Positions 1 through 6,560 of a stretch of 17,089 nt of DNA are shown piece by piece. The stretch's first letter is position 1. Each line of letters opens with the position of its first letter. Origin of the DNA: Actinomycetota bacterium. GTDB taxonomy: Bacteria > Actinomycetota > Thermoleophilia > Gaiellales > Gaiellaceae. The stretch is taken from the NCBI GenBank assembly GCA_005883245.1, contig VAXT01000080.1, positions 1 through 17,089 of the forward strand, read 5' to 3'. The notes beneath the pieces are model-generated. The model had not been told where the DNA came from. It saw only the letters and a program-made list of their open reading frames with translations, and did no database searches. Both the position numbers and the translations under genes were made by a program.

Positions 1-555
1 CAGCACGACGAGCAAGAGCCCGGCAACGGCCCAGCCACCGACGGAGAGCGCGTCCGCGGTCGCGCGCACGAGCCCGTTCGCCTGCTGCACGTTCCGGCGG
101 TCGACGAGCGCGGGCAGCAGGCCTCCGTACGCGGGGTCGAAGTAGCTCGTCGCGGCCGTGAGCACGAACGCGGCCACGACGAGAACCCAAAGCGGAAGAT
201 GACCGGTGAGCCCCGCGACCGCCACCGGGACGAGCACCGCGCCGCGGACGAGGTCGGCCGAGATCATCACGCGCCGCCGATCCCAGCGGTCGGCGACGAC
301 TCCGCCGTGCAGCCCGAAGAGGAGCGCCGGCACGCTGTCCGCGAGCCGAACCGCGATCACTCCGAGCGGCCCGCCCGCGACGAGCGCGAACCACATGAGC
401 GCGATGTACTGAAACGCGTCGCCGAGCTCGCTGACCGCGATCGCGGCATACGTCCGCCGGAAGTCGCTGCGCCGGAGAAGCGCCGATACGCCCTCCGGGG
501 GCGCCGCCTCTCGCGGGAGCAGCTCCTCCGGAGTCGCGGTCGCGGGGTCGGTCAC
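1..555 (-). CDS. MFS transporter, N-terminal 185 residues (cut by window edge)
   Basis: Reading the minus strand from a GTG at 555 gives an open frame of 185 codons to the window edge with no stop. An in-frame TAG lies four codons upstream, so this is the first possible start. The protein has a short acidic N-terminus, a conserved start of helix 1 (SDFRRTYAAIAVSELGDAF), then alternating hydrophobic helices. After helix 2 comes GGVVADRWDRRRVM, the loop 2-3 signature of the major facilitator superfamily (G-x-x-x-D-R-x-x-R-R). The arrangement resembles the MFS_3 / DHA3-type drug exporters, but the substrate cannot be read from this part. It is transcribed divergently from hutH across 93 bp. A weak TAGAAC box (567-562) sits 6 nt before the GTG, which would fit a leaderless transcript. 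Family call is firm; exporter function is inference. Confidence 0.85.
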   Translation of the reverse strand, partial: MTDPATATPEELLPREAAPPEGVSALLRRSDFRRTYAAIAVSELGDAFQYIALMWFALVAGGPLGVIAVRLADSVPALLFGLHGGVVADRWDRRRVMISADLVRGAVLVPVAVAGLTGHLPLWVLVVAAFVLTAATSYFDPAYGGLLPALVDRRNVQQANGLVRATADALSVGGWAVAGLLLVVL

Positions 556-561
556 TCGCGT

Positions 562-567
562 GTTCTA
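562..567 (-). promoter_or_regulatory. possible -10 box of the MFS gene
   Basis: On the minus strand TAGAAC stands 6 nt before the GTG at 555, the same spacing as other leaderless-type promoters here. The last base is C rather than T, and no -35 is recognisable, so this is weak. Confidence 0.3.
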
Positions 568-635
568 CCCCGTGGAGACGGGGCTAGTGCCCCGTCCGGT
601 AATGCCGCCGGCATGTATTGCTGGATGGGGCACTA
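568..635. promoter_or_regulatory. series of alternative hairpins between MFS gene and hutH
   Basis: Alternating inverted repeats can form three overlapping hairpins. P1: CCCCGT (568-573) with ACGGGG (578-583), loop GGAG. P2: GACGGGGC (577-584) with GCCCCGTC (589-596), loop TAGT, a perfect 8-bp stem. P3: 585-600 with 620-635, a long stem of TAGTGCCCC with GGGGCACTA continued through G-U pairs, enclosing a small palindrome ATGCC-GCC-GGCAT (602-614). P2 shares bases with both P1 and P3, so P1+P3 and P2 exclude one another, the logic of an attenuator or RNA switch. Alternatively the repeats are tandem operators for a regulator of the divergent genes. No U-tract follows any stem, and the TACACT box at 634 would start hutH downstream of all of it, so an RNA role needs a transcript start outside this stretch. 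Confidence 0.5.
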
Positions 636-639
636 CACT
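634..639 (+). promoter_or_regulatory. possible -10 box of hutH operon
   Basis: TACACT lies 9 nt before the hutH ATG at 649. This spacing is slightly longer than the 6-7 nt seen elsewhere here, and would give a leader of only 2-3 nt. No clear -35 was seen. The box begins at the right end of the long P3 hairpin. Confidence 0.4.
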
Positions 640-648
640 GGCCCGGCG

Positions 649-2190
649 ATGGCTCGGACGACCGCGGTCCGCCTGACAGGGGAGGACCTCACCCCGGACG
701 ACGTCTGGCATGTTGCGGTCGAGGGCGGAGGCACCGAGCTCGACGATTCCGCACGCGAGAAGCTCGCCGCCGCGCGCGCGGTCGTCGAAGCCGCACTGCG
801 CAAGGACGAGCCGACCTACGGTGTCACGACCGGGTTCGGGCGCTTCGTCTCGACCCGCATTCCCGGGGAGCTGGCCGAAGAGCTCCAGCTGCGGCTGCTG
901 CGGAGCCACGCCTGCGGAGTCGGGGAGCCGTATCCCCGCGAGATCGTCCGGGCGGCGATGCTGATGCGCGCGAACACGCTCGCCAAGGGCTACTCGGGCA
1001 CGCGCATCGAGGTCGCGGAGCTCCTGCTCGATTGCCTGACGCGGGACGTCGTCCCCCAGGTGCCGAGCCGCGGATCCGTCGGCGCGAGCGGCGACCTCGC
1101 TCCGCTGGCGCACCTCGCGCTCCCGCTCGTAGGCGAAGGACGAGCGTGGTTCGACGGAGAGCTGCTCACCGGCGACGAAGCTCTGGCACGGGCGGGTCTC
1201 GAGCCGATCCGACTCGAGGCCAAGGAGGGGCTTTCGCTCGTCAACGGCACGCAGTTCATGGGCGCGTTCGCGGCGCTCGGGGTCGTGCGTGCGCAGCGGC
1301 TTGCCAAGGCGGCGGACGTGGCGTGCGCGCTCTCGGTCGACGCGCTGCAGGCGTCTCGCGACAGCTTCCTGCCGCGGATCCACGAGCTGAGGCCGCTCGC
1401 GGGCCAGATGGCAGCGGCGGCGAACATCCTCGCCCTGCTCGAGGGCTCGGCGATCATCGAGGCGCACCGGTGGTGCGATCATGTCCAGGACGCCTACTCG
1501 CTGCGCTGCGCCGCGCAGGTGCACGGTGCCGCACGCGACCTCCTCGACCACGTCGGGCGAACCGCCTCGGTCGAGCTCAACGCGGCGACCGACAACCCGC
1601 TCGTCTTCCCCGAGGACGGGCTGGTCTTGTCGAACGGCAACTTTCACGGGCAGCCGGTCGCGTTCGCGCTCGACATCATGGCGATCGCCGTCAGCGAGCT
1701 GGCGAGCATCTCCGAGCGCAGGACCGAGCGGCTCGTCAACCCTGCGCTCTCCGACGGGCTGCCCGCGTTCCTGACGTCGAACGGCGGCCTCAACTCCGGC
1801 TTCATGATCCCGCAGTACGTCGCGGCGTCCCTCGTCAGTGAGAACAAGGCCCTCTGCCACCCCGCGAGCGTGGACACGATTCCGACGAGCGCAGGCCAGG
1901 AGGATCATGTGTCGATGGGCAACGCGGCAGGGCTCAAGGCGTGGCAGGTGCTCGCGAACGCAGAGCGCGTCGTCGCGATCGAGCTGCTCGCGGGTGCTCA
2001 GGCAGTCGAGTTCCACGCGCCGCTCGAGCCGGGGCTCGGGCCGCGGGCGGCGCGGGAGCTCGTGCGGTCGATGTCACCACGGCTCGGCGACGACCGGTCC
2101 CTGTCCGACGACATCGAGGCGATCGCCTCCGCGATCCGCGACGGTTCCGCGGTCGCCGCCATCGAGGCCGAGGCGGGCGAGCTGCGGTGA
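649..2190 (+). CDS. hutH: histidine ammonia-lyase
   Basis: Cytosolic enzyme that deaminates L-histidine to trans-urocanate and ammonia, the first step of histidine catabolism. The 513-aa length matches the family (about 505-515). The ATG at 649 is chosen because the family N-terminus starts here; the open frame continues upstream only as read-through of the antisense MFS gene. The Ala-Ser-Gly triad that cyclises to the MIO electrophile is A146-S147-G148 in GSVGASGDLAPLAHL. Also visible are Y57 in YGVTTGFG, H87 in RSHACGVGEP (a His typical of histidine rather than phenylalanine lyases), NGTQ, QDAYSLRCAAQVHG, NGNFHGQP and QEDHVSMG. It is the first gene of the hut operon and its stop overlaps the next start as GTGA. 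It appears fully intact, unlike the hutU and hutI genes downstream. Confidence 0.97.
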   Translation: MARTTAVRLTGEDLTPDDVWHVAVEGGGTELDDSAREKLAAARAVVEAALRKDEPTYGVTTGFGRFVSTRIPGELAEELQLRLLRSHACGVGEPYPREIVRAAMLMRANTLAKGYSGTRIEVAELLLDCLTRDVVPQVPSRGSVGASGDLAPLAHLALPLVGEGRAWFDGELLTGDEALARAGLEPIRLEAKEGLSLVNGTQFMGAFAALGVVRAQRLAKAADVACALSVDALQASRDSFLPRIHELRPLAGQMAAAANILALLEGSAIIEAHRWCDHVQDAYSLRCAAQVHGAARDLLDHVGRTASVELNAATDNPLVFPEDGLVLSNGNFHGQPVAFALDIMAIAVSELASISERRTERLVNPALSDGLPAFLTSNGGLNSGFMIPQYVAASLVSENKALCHPASVDTIPTSAGQEDHVSMGNAAGLKAWQVLANAERVVAIELLAGAQAVEFHAPLEPGLGPRAARELVRSMSPRLGDDRSLSDDIEAIASAIRDGSAVAAIEAEAGELR

Positions 2191-2408
2191 CCCTGCCCAG
2201 GATGCCGATCCCGAAGCGGCCGTTCCGCGACAGCGCGCTCTTCTACGCAGGCGTCGCGATCGTGGTCGTGGCGATCGTCGGGCTCACGGGAGGCGACCTG
2301 ATGGTCGCGATCCCGCTGGCTCTCGGTTGTTTCCTGATCGCGACCGGCTACGCGTGGTGGAAGTTCCGGCAGCGCATCCGGCTCGATGAGGAGCGCGAGT
2401 CGTCGTGA
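2187..2408 (+). CDS. small two-helix membrane protein inside the hut operon
   Basis: A 73-aa protein starting at a GTG that overlaps the hutH stop (GTGA at 2187-2190) and ending in a GTGA overlap with hutU; a later ATG at 2202 would give 68 aa. It has a basic N-terminus (PIPKRPFRDS), two predicted membrane helices at about residues 17-34 and 38-57 joined by a short Thr-Gly-Gly-Asp turn, then a charged tail (KFRQRIRLDEERESS). I do not recognise a family. Tight overlap on both sides means it is translated with the hut enzymes. A link to histidine or urocanate handling at the membrane is only a guess from position; two helices are too few for a normal transporter, so a subunit, chaperone or unrelated conserved membrane protein are equally possible. 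Confidence 0.75.
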   Translation: MTLPRMPIPKRPFRDSALFYAGVAIVVVAIVGLTGGDLMVAIPLALGCFLIATGYAWWKFRQRIRLDEERESS

Positions 2409-4046
2409 CGGCGATCGGCACACTCGAGCAGACCGTCGAATCGCTGTGCGGCGACCTGAGCAGCATTCGCGCGCCGCGCGGTACCGAGCTGAACGCGAGG
2501 TCGTGGTCGACGGAGGCGCCGCTCAGGATGCTCCTGAACAACCTCGACCCCGAGGTCGCCGAGCGGCCCGAGGAGCTCGTCGTCTACGGCGGCTCCGGGA
2601 AGGCCGCCCGAAACCACGATGCCCTGCGCGCGATCGTCCGCACGCTGCTGACGCTCGGCGAGGACGAGACCCTGCTTGTGCAGAGCGGGAAGCCGGTCGG
2701 CGTGCTGCGGACGCACCCGGGGTCGCCGCGAGTGCTGATCGCGAACTCGCTGCTCGTCCCGCGCTGGGCGACCTGGGACGAGTTCCGGCGGCTCGAGGCG
2801 GAGGGTCTGACGATGTTCGGGCAGATGACGGCCGGCAGCTGGATCTACATCGGCACGCAGGGGATCCTGCAGGGCACGTACCAGACGTTCGCGGCGGCTG
2901 GGGAGCAGCACTTCGGGACTGCGGACCTGAGCGGCCGGACGATCCTCACGGCCGGCCTCGGCGGGATGGGGGGCGCCCAGCCGCTGGCGGCAACGCTGGC
3001 TGGTGGGGTGATCCTCTGCGTCGAGGTCGACCCGGCGCGGATCGAGCGGCGGCACGAGACCGGGTATCTCGACCGCTCGACGGACTCGCTCGACGAGGCT
3101 CTCGGGCTAGTTCGCGACGCCGCCCGAGAAGGACGTGGCCTGTCCGTCGGGCTGCTCGGCAACGCAGCGGAGATCGTGCCCGAGTTGGCCGCACGCGGGG
3201 AGCACTTCGACCTCGTCACAGACCAGACGGCGGCGCACGATCCGCTCGAGGGCTACGTCCCGGCGGGGCTCTCGGTCGGGGCCGCCGCCGAGCTCCGCTC
3301 GAGCGATCCCGACGCGTACCTCCGCCGTGCCCGCGAGTCGATCGCCCGGCACGTCGAGGGCCTGCTCGAGTTCGTCCGAGCCGGCAGCTATGTTTTCGAT
3401 TATGGCAACAACCTTCGAGGGGAGGCCTATGAGGCCGGGGTAACGGACGCGTTCACATACCCGGGCTTCGTCCCGGCCTATATCAGGCCGCTCTTCTGCC
3501 GCGGCATCGGGCCATTCCGCTGGGTCGCGCTCTCCGGGGCCGAAGAGGACATCGCGGCGATCGACGCACGGCTGAAGGAGCTGTTCCCCGACGACGCGCT
3601 TCTCCAGCGGTGGCTCGAGCTCGCCCCGGAGCGAGTCCACTTCCAGGGCCTGCCCGCGAGGATCTGCTGGCTCGGGCTCGGCGATCGTGCGCGCGCCGGG
3701 TTCGCGATCAACGAGCTCGTTCGTGCTGGAACGGTGAAGGCGCCCGTCGTCATCGGGCGCGACCATCTCGACGCGGGCTCCGTGGCCTCTCCCTACCGCG
3801 AGACGGAGGCGATGAAGGACGGCTCCGACGCGATCGCCGACTGGCCGATCCTCAACGCGCTCGTCAACGTGGCTGGTCGTAGTCGCGGACGGCACCGAAG
3901 AGATGGCCGACCGTCTGCAGCGCGTGCTGACGACCGATCCCGCGATGGGGGTCCTGCGCCACCTCGACGCCGGCTACGAGGACGCGGCGGAAGCGGCCGC
4001 CGACCAGGGCCTCGAGCCGCCGATGCCTCCGACGCTCGCCGAGTGA
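2405..4046 (+). pseudogene. hutU: urocanate hydratase, frame broken by internal deletion
   Basis: Urocanase converts urocanate to imidazolonepropionate using tightly bound NAD+. From the GTG at 2405 (GTGA overlap; GAGGAG 12 nt upstream) residues 1-489 match the family well: VVYGGSGKAARNHDAL, QSGKPVGVLRTHP, GSWIYIGTQGILQGTYQTF, the dinucleotide loop TAGLGGMGGAQPLA, DQTAAHDPLEGY, VFDYGNNLR, CRGIGPFRWVALSG, PARICWLGLGDR, ETEAMKDGSDAIADWP. At about 3872 the frame ends after LNALVNVA and the sequence resumes one frame over as LVVVADGTEEMADRL to a normal C-terminus at TGA 4044. About 71 nt are missing, coding for the conserved SGATW...HHGGGVG...HAG segment. Without the lesion the protein would be about 570 aa. 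As written, the first frame runs in phase into hutI. The lesion may be a true mutation or an assembly error. Confidence 0.9.
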
Positions 4047-5163
4047 GCTCGACGGACGCTCCGTCGCGCCTGCTCGTGCGCGACCTCGGCCAGGTCGTAA
4101 CGCCGGCGGGATCCGAAGCGCCGCTGCGCGGCGCCGACCTCGGGCGGGTCGACGTCGTCGAGGACGCGTATGTCCTGTGCGAGGACGGCCGCATCGCCGA
4201 CGTGGGGCGGATGCCCGACCTCGGCCCGCTCGCAGGCGACGTGGAGGAGCTCGACGGGCGGGGCCTGTGCGCGCTCCCCGGGCTCGTCGACTGCCACACG
4301 CACGCGTGCTTCGCCGGCGACCGGGTCGAGGAGTTCGCGCTGCGCTCGTCCGGGGCGAGCTACGAGGAGCTCCACGCCGCGGGCGGCGGGATTCTCTCCA
4401 CGGTGGCGGCAACCCGGGCAGCGGACGAGGACGAGCTCCGTTCGGCGGTCGAACGACACCGCGCGTGGATGGCCCGTGCCGGCACGACGACCTTCGAGGC
4501 CAAGTCCGGTTACGGCCTGGATCGTGACACCGAGCTCGCGTCGCTTCGCGCCATCGCGAATGCCGGCGGAATCCCGACCTGGCTCGGCGCGCACGCGGTG
4601 CCGCCGGAGTTCGACGACGCGGACGCATACCTCGACTTCGCTCTCGCAGAGGTGCTCCCCGCCGCGGCGCAGATCGCGGAAGCCGCGGATGTCTTCCTCG
4701 AACGGGGCGCATTCGACGTCACCCAGGCGCGGCGCTATCTCAGCGCTTGTGCCGACGCCGGCCTCGCAGTTCGGCTCCACGGAGACCAGTTCACGGAGCA
4801 AGGCGCAGTGCCGCTCGCGATCGAGCTGAGGGCGCGGTCGATCGACCATCTCGAAGCGACGGGGCCGCAGTCGCGCTCGCGACGGACTTCAACCCCGGGA
4901 GCGCCTTCTGCGAGAGCCTGCCGCTCGTCACGTCGCTCGCCTGCACGCAGATCGGCCTCTCCCCGGCCGAGGCGTTCGGGGCCGTGACGGTCAACGCGGC
5001 CCACGTGCTCGGCCGCTCCGACCGCAAGGGACGGGTCGCGCCCGGCTACGACGCGGATCTCACGCTCCTGGAGGCGCCCGACTGGCGGCACCTCGCGTAC
5101 CACGTCGGCGGCGAGGTCGTGAGCGCCGTCGTACGGTCCGGTCGCCTCGAGTCGCGGCGCTAG
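4043..5163 (+). pseudogene. hutI: imidazolonepropionase, frame broken by internal deletion
   Basis: Amidohydrolase-family enzyme that opens the ring of 4-imidazolone-5-propionate to N-formimino-glutamate. The GTG at 4043 overlaps the hutU stop (GTGA). The first 274 residues include metal-binding H85 and H87 in GLVDCHTHACFAGDR, TTTFEAKSGYGLD, H246 in RLHGDQFTEQGAVPLA and DHLEATG. At about 4864 the frame is lost; the reading resumes one frame over as AAVALATDFNPGSAFCESLP, which carries the metal-binding Asp, and continues through NAAHVLGRSDRKGRVAPGYDADL to TAG 5161. By comparison with intact family members roughly 35-38 residues (about 110 nt) between these blocks are missing, the strand-helix stretch usually reading like LLP..A..LGRPMPPAR..VDAG. 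All ligand residues survive in the DNA, but not in one frame. The junction sits in a run of G (4861-4864), so slippage or short-repeat deletion is possible. Confidence 0.88.
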
Positions 5164-5166
5164 GCT
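5161..5166 (+). promoter_or_regulatory. -10 box overlapping hutI stop
   Basis: TAGGCT, whose TAG is also the hutI stop codon, stands exactly 7 nt before the GTG at 5174. This fits a leaderless promoter; there is no ribosome-binding site between. Confidence 0.55.
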
Positions 5167-5173
5167 AACTGTC

Positions 5174-5554
5174 GTGCCAACACGCAAGCAGCGCCGCCGG
5201 CGGGCGAAAGAGCGTCGCCACGAGTACGAGTACGTCTACGTCGACGAGGAAGGCCGCGAGGTCGAGGTCGAGGAGCCGGAGAAGGGCGCGTCGAGGAGCA
5301 AGAACGGACAGAGGCCGGTCCGGACGCGAAGTGGACGCCGGATCGATCCTCCGTCGTGGAACAAGGTCGGCCGGCGTGCTCTCATCTTCGCACCGCTGAT
5401 GCTGATCACGATCAGGCTCCTGGAGCGCGGAGAGCCGTGGCCGGCGAGCGTCTTTCGCACCGCCTTCCTCCTGCTCGTGTTCCTCCCGTTCAGCTACGTG
5501 ATGGACTCGTTCCTCTACCGCTCGTACCAGCGGCGCACCCAGCGCAAGCCCTAG
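5174..5554 (+). CDS. small membrane protein with charged N-terminus
   Basis: A 126-aa protein of unrecognised family. Residues 1-16 are almost all Arg/Lys; residues 17-37 are strongly acidic with repeated Tyr/Val/Glu (EYEYVYVDEEGREVEVEEPE); a second basic stretch follows to residue 58. Two hydrophobic helices are predicted at about 69-84 and 95-113, and the tail is basic (YRSYQRRTQRKP). The basic flanks suggest that both termini are cytoplasmic. The GTG start is supported by a TAGGCT box 7 nt upstream. Its stop TAG (5552-5554) shares CTAG with the stop of the convergent cupin gene. Function unknown; the polybasic N-terminus could bind RNA, DNA or lipid head groups, but nothing here decides that. 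Confidence 0.8.
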   Translation: MPTRKQRRRRAKERRHEYEYVYVDEEGREVEVEEPEKGASRSKNGQRPVRTRSGRRIDPPSWNKVGRRALIFAPLMLITIRLLERGEPWPASVFRTAFLLLVFLPFSYVMDSFLYRSYQRRTQRKP

Positions 5555-5889
5555 AGAACGGCATCGCCGCGGTAATGGCCCTCGCCGGGCCACGGCGCAA
5601 GCATGAGGAGGATCTTGGCGCCGGCGTCGCTCGCGACGACGCGCCGCTCGTCGGGGTCGAAGGCGACCATGGTCCCGGCCGTCGCGTCGAGCTTGTCGTC
5701 CCCGGCCTCGATTCGCGCGGTGCCGTCGACGACGACCAGGAACGCGTGCTCCTTGACCTGGTGGTCGCCGAGCTTCTGCCCCGGCAGGAGCCCGATCAGG
5801 ACGGCGCGGCCCTCGTCGGAGGAGTGGAGGACGACGGGCGATCGACTTCCGTCCGGCGTCTCGATCTCCGGCAGTCGCCAGCTGCGCAC
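5551..5889 (-). CDS. single-domain cupin protein
   Basis: A 112-aa minus-strand protein read from the GTG at 5889. The centre has the cupin beta-barrel pattern: LPGQKLGDHQVKEHAFLVV followed by DGTARIEAGDDKLDATAGTM and FDPDERRVVASDAGAKILLM. Motif 1 is partial, with His at residues 43 and 48 rather than the full HxHx(3,4)E set, so metal binding is uncertain. The C-terminal LAPWPGEGHYRG is typical of short actinobacterial cupins. Enzyme, sugar-binding and stress-sensor roles are all known in this fold, and none can be chosen here. It lies divergent to the metallo-hydrolase gene (56 bp between starts) and convergent with the gene ending at 5554. A TAGGAT box 6 nt before the start suggests a leaderless transcript. 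Confidence 0.88.
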   Translation of the reverse strand: MRSWRLPEIETPDGSRSPVVLHSSDEGRAVLIGLLPGQKLGDHQVKEHAFLVVVDGTARIEAGDDKLDATAGTMVAFDPDERRVVASDAGAKILLMLAPWPGEGHYRGDAVL

Positions 5890-5895
5890 GACGCG

Positions 5896-5901
5896 ATCCT
5901 A
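5896..5901 (-). promoter_or_regulatory. -10 box of the cupin gene
   Basis: On the minus strand TAGGAT is followed by 6 nt and the GTG at 5889. The spacing matches the leaderless pattern of the window; no -35 was recognised. Confidence 0.5.
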
Positions 5902-5932
5902 TCCGGCCTCCGGGCGGGCTTGGGGCCGCGGT

Positions 5933-5938
5933 TAGACT
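5933..5938 (+). promoter_or_regulatory. -10 box of the hydrolase-hisS-aspS operon
   Basis: TAGACT stands exactly 7 nt before the GTG at 5946, placing the transcript start at or next to the start codon. There is no ribosome-binding site. It would drive the three coupled genes to 9546. Confidence 0.6.
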
Positions 5939-5945
5939 CGCCGCC

Positions 5946-6560
5946 GTGAGCCTCCTAGTCGAAAGGCACGAGCTGGGGCCGGTCGGCACGAACTGCTACG
6001 TCGTGCGCCACGACGAGTCGGCGGCCGAGGCGGTCGTCGTCGATCCGGGCGCGGACGTCGCCGAGCTCCCCGAGGCCTGCGCGGGAATTCTGATCACACA
6101 CTCCCACTGGGACCACCTCGGCGGAGTCGCGACCTATGCCCTGCGCACCGAGGCGAGCGTCTACATGCCGCGCGTCGAGGCGCCCGTCCTGGCGCAGCCT
6201 GAGAACTGGTTTCCGGAAATCGAGCTCCGTCCGTACGAGGCGGATGTGCTCCTCGACGGCGGCGAGACGATCGAGCTCGCCGGCATCGCCTTCGAGACGC
6301 TCAACGTGCCGGGCCACTCGCCGGGCCACCTCGCCTACCACGCCGACGGGGCGCTCTTCTCCGGCGACGTGCTCTTCGCCGGCTCGGTGGGGCGCACGGA
6401 CATTCCGTACGGAGACTGGGGCACGCTCGTCGACTCGATCCGTGGCCTGATCGAGCGCTTCCCGCCGGAGACTGTCGTCTATTCGGGGCATGGCCCAGAG
6501 ACGACCCTCGGCGCCGAGCTCGAGCGCAACCCGTTCCTGGACGAGCTTCGCGTCTCGTGA
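5946..6560 (+). CDS. metallo-beta-lactamase fold hydrolase (glyoxalase II-like)
   Basis: A 204-aa cytosolic enzyme with the metallo-beta-lactamase fold. The metal site is visible: H52, H54, D56 and H57 in THSHWDHLGG, H124 in VPGHSPGH, D141 in FSGDVLF and H182 in VYSGHGPETTLGAE. NPFL near the end and the short length fit the hydroxyacylglutathione hydrolase-like (GloB-type) bacterial group that hydrolyses thioesters. The true substrate is unknown; actinobacteria usually lack glutathione, so a mycothiol or other thioester is more likely (inference). The GTG start is supported by TAGACT 7 nt upstream. Its stop overlaps the hisS start (GTGA), and the association of such a hydrolase with hisS is common in actinobacteria. 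Confidence 0.92.
   Translation: MSLLVERHELGPVGTNCYVVRHDESAAEAVVVDPGADVAELPEACAGILITHSHWDHLGGVATYALRTEASVYMPRVEAPVLAQPENWFPEIELRPYEADVLLDGGETIELAGIAFETLNVPGHSPGHLAYHADGALFSGDVLFAGSVGRTDIPYGDWGTLVDSIRGLIERFPPETVVYSGHGPETTLGAELERNPFLDELRVS

Noticed and set aside
199..648. N-terminal extension of hutH back to 199
   Set aside because: It lies on the antisense of the MFS gene, reads as Arg/Glu/His-rich nonsense, and HAL proteins begin at the position of the ATG at 649.
2405..4987. A genuine 860-aa HutU-HutI fusion enzyme
   Set aside because: The stretch between the domains (489-546) is an Arg-rich frame-shifted copy of the HutU C-terminus, whose proper reading exists one frame over and ends in a GTGA overlap with hutI. 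The C-terminal end is likewise shifted HutI.
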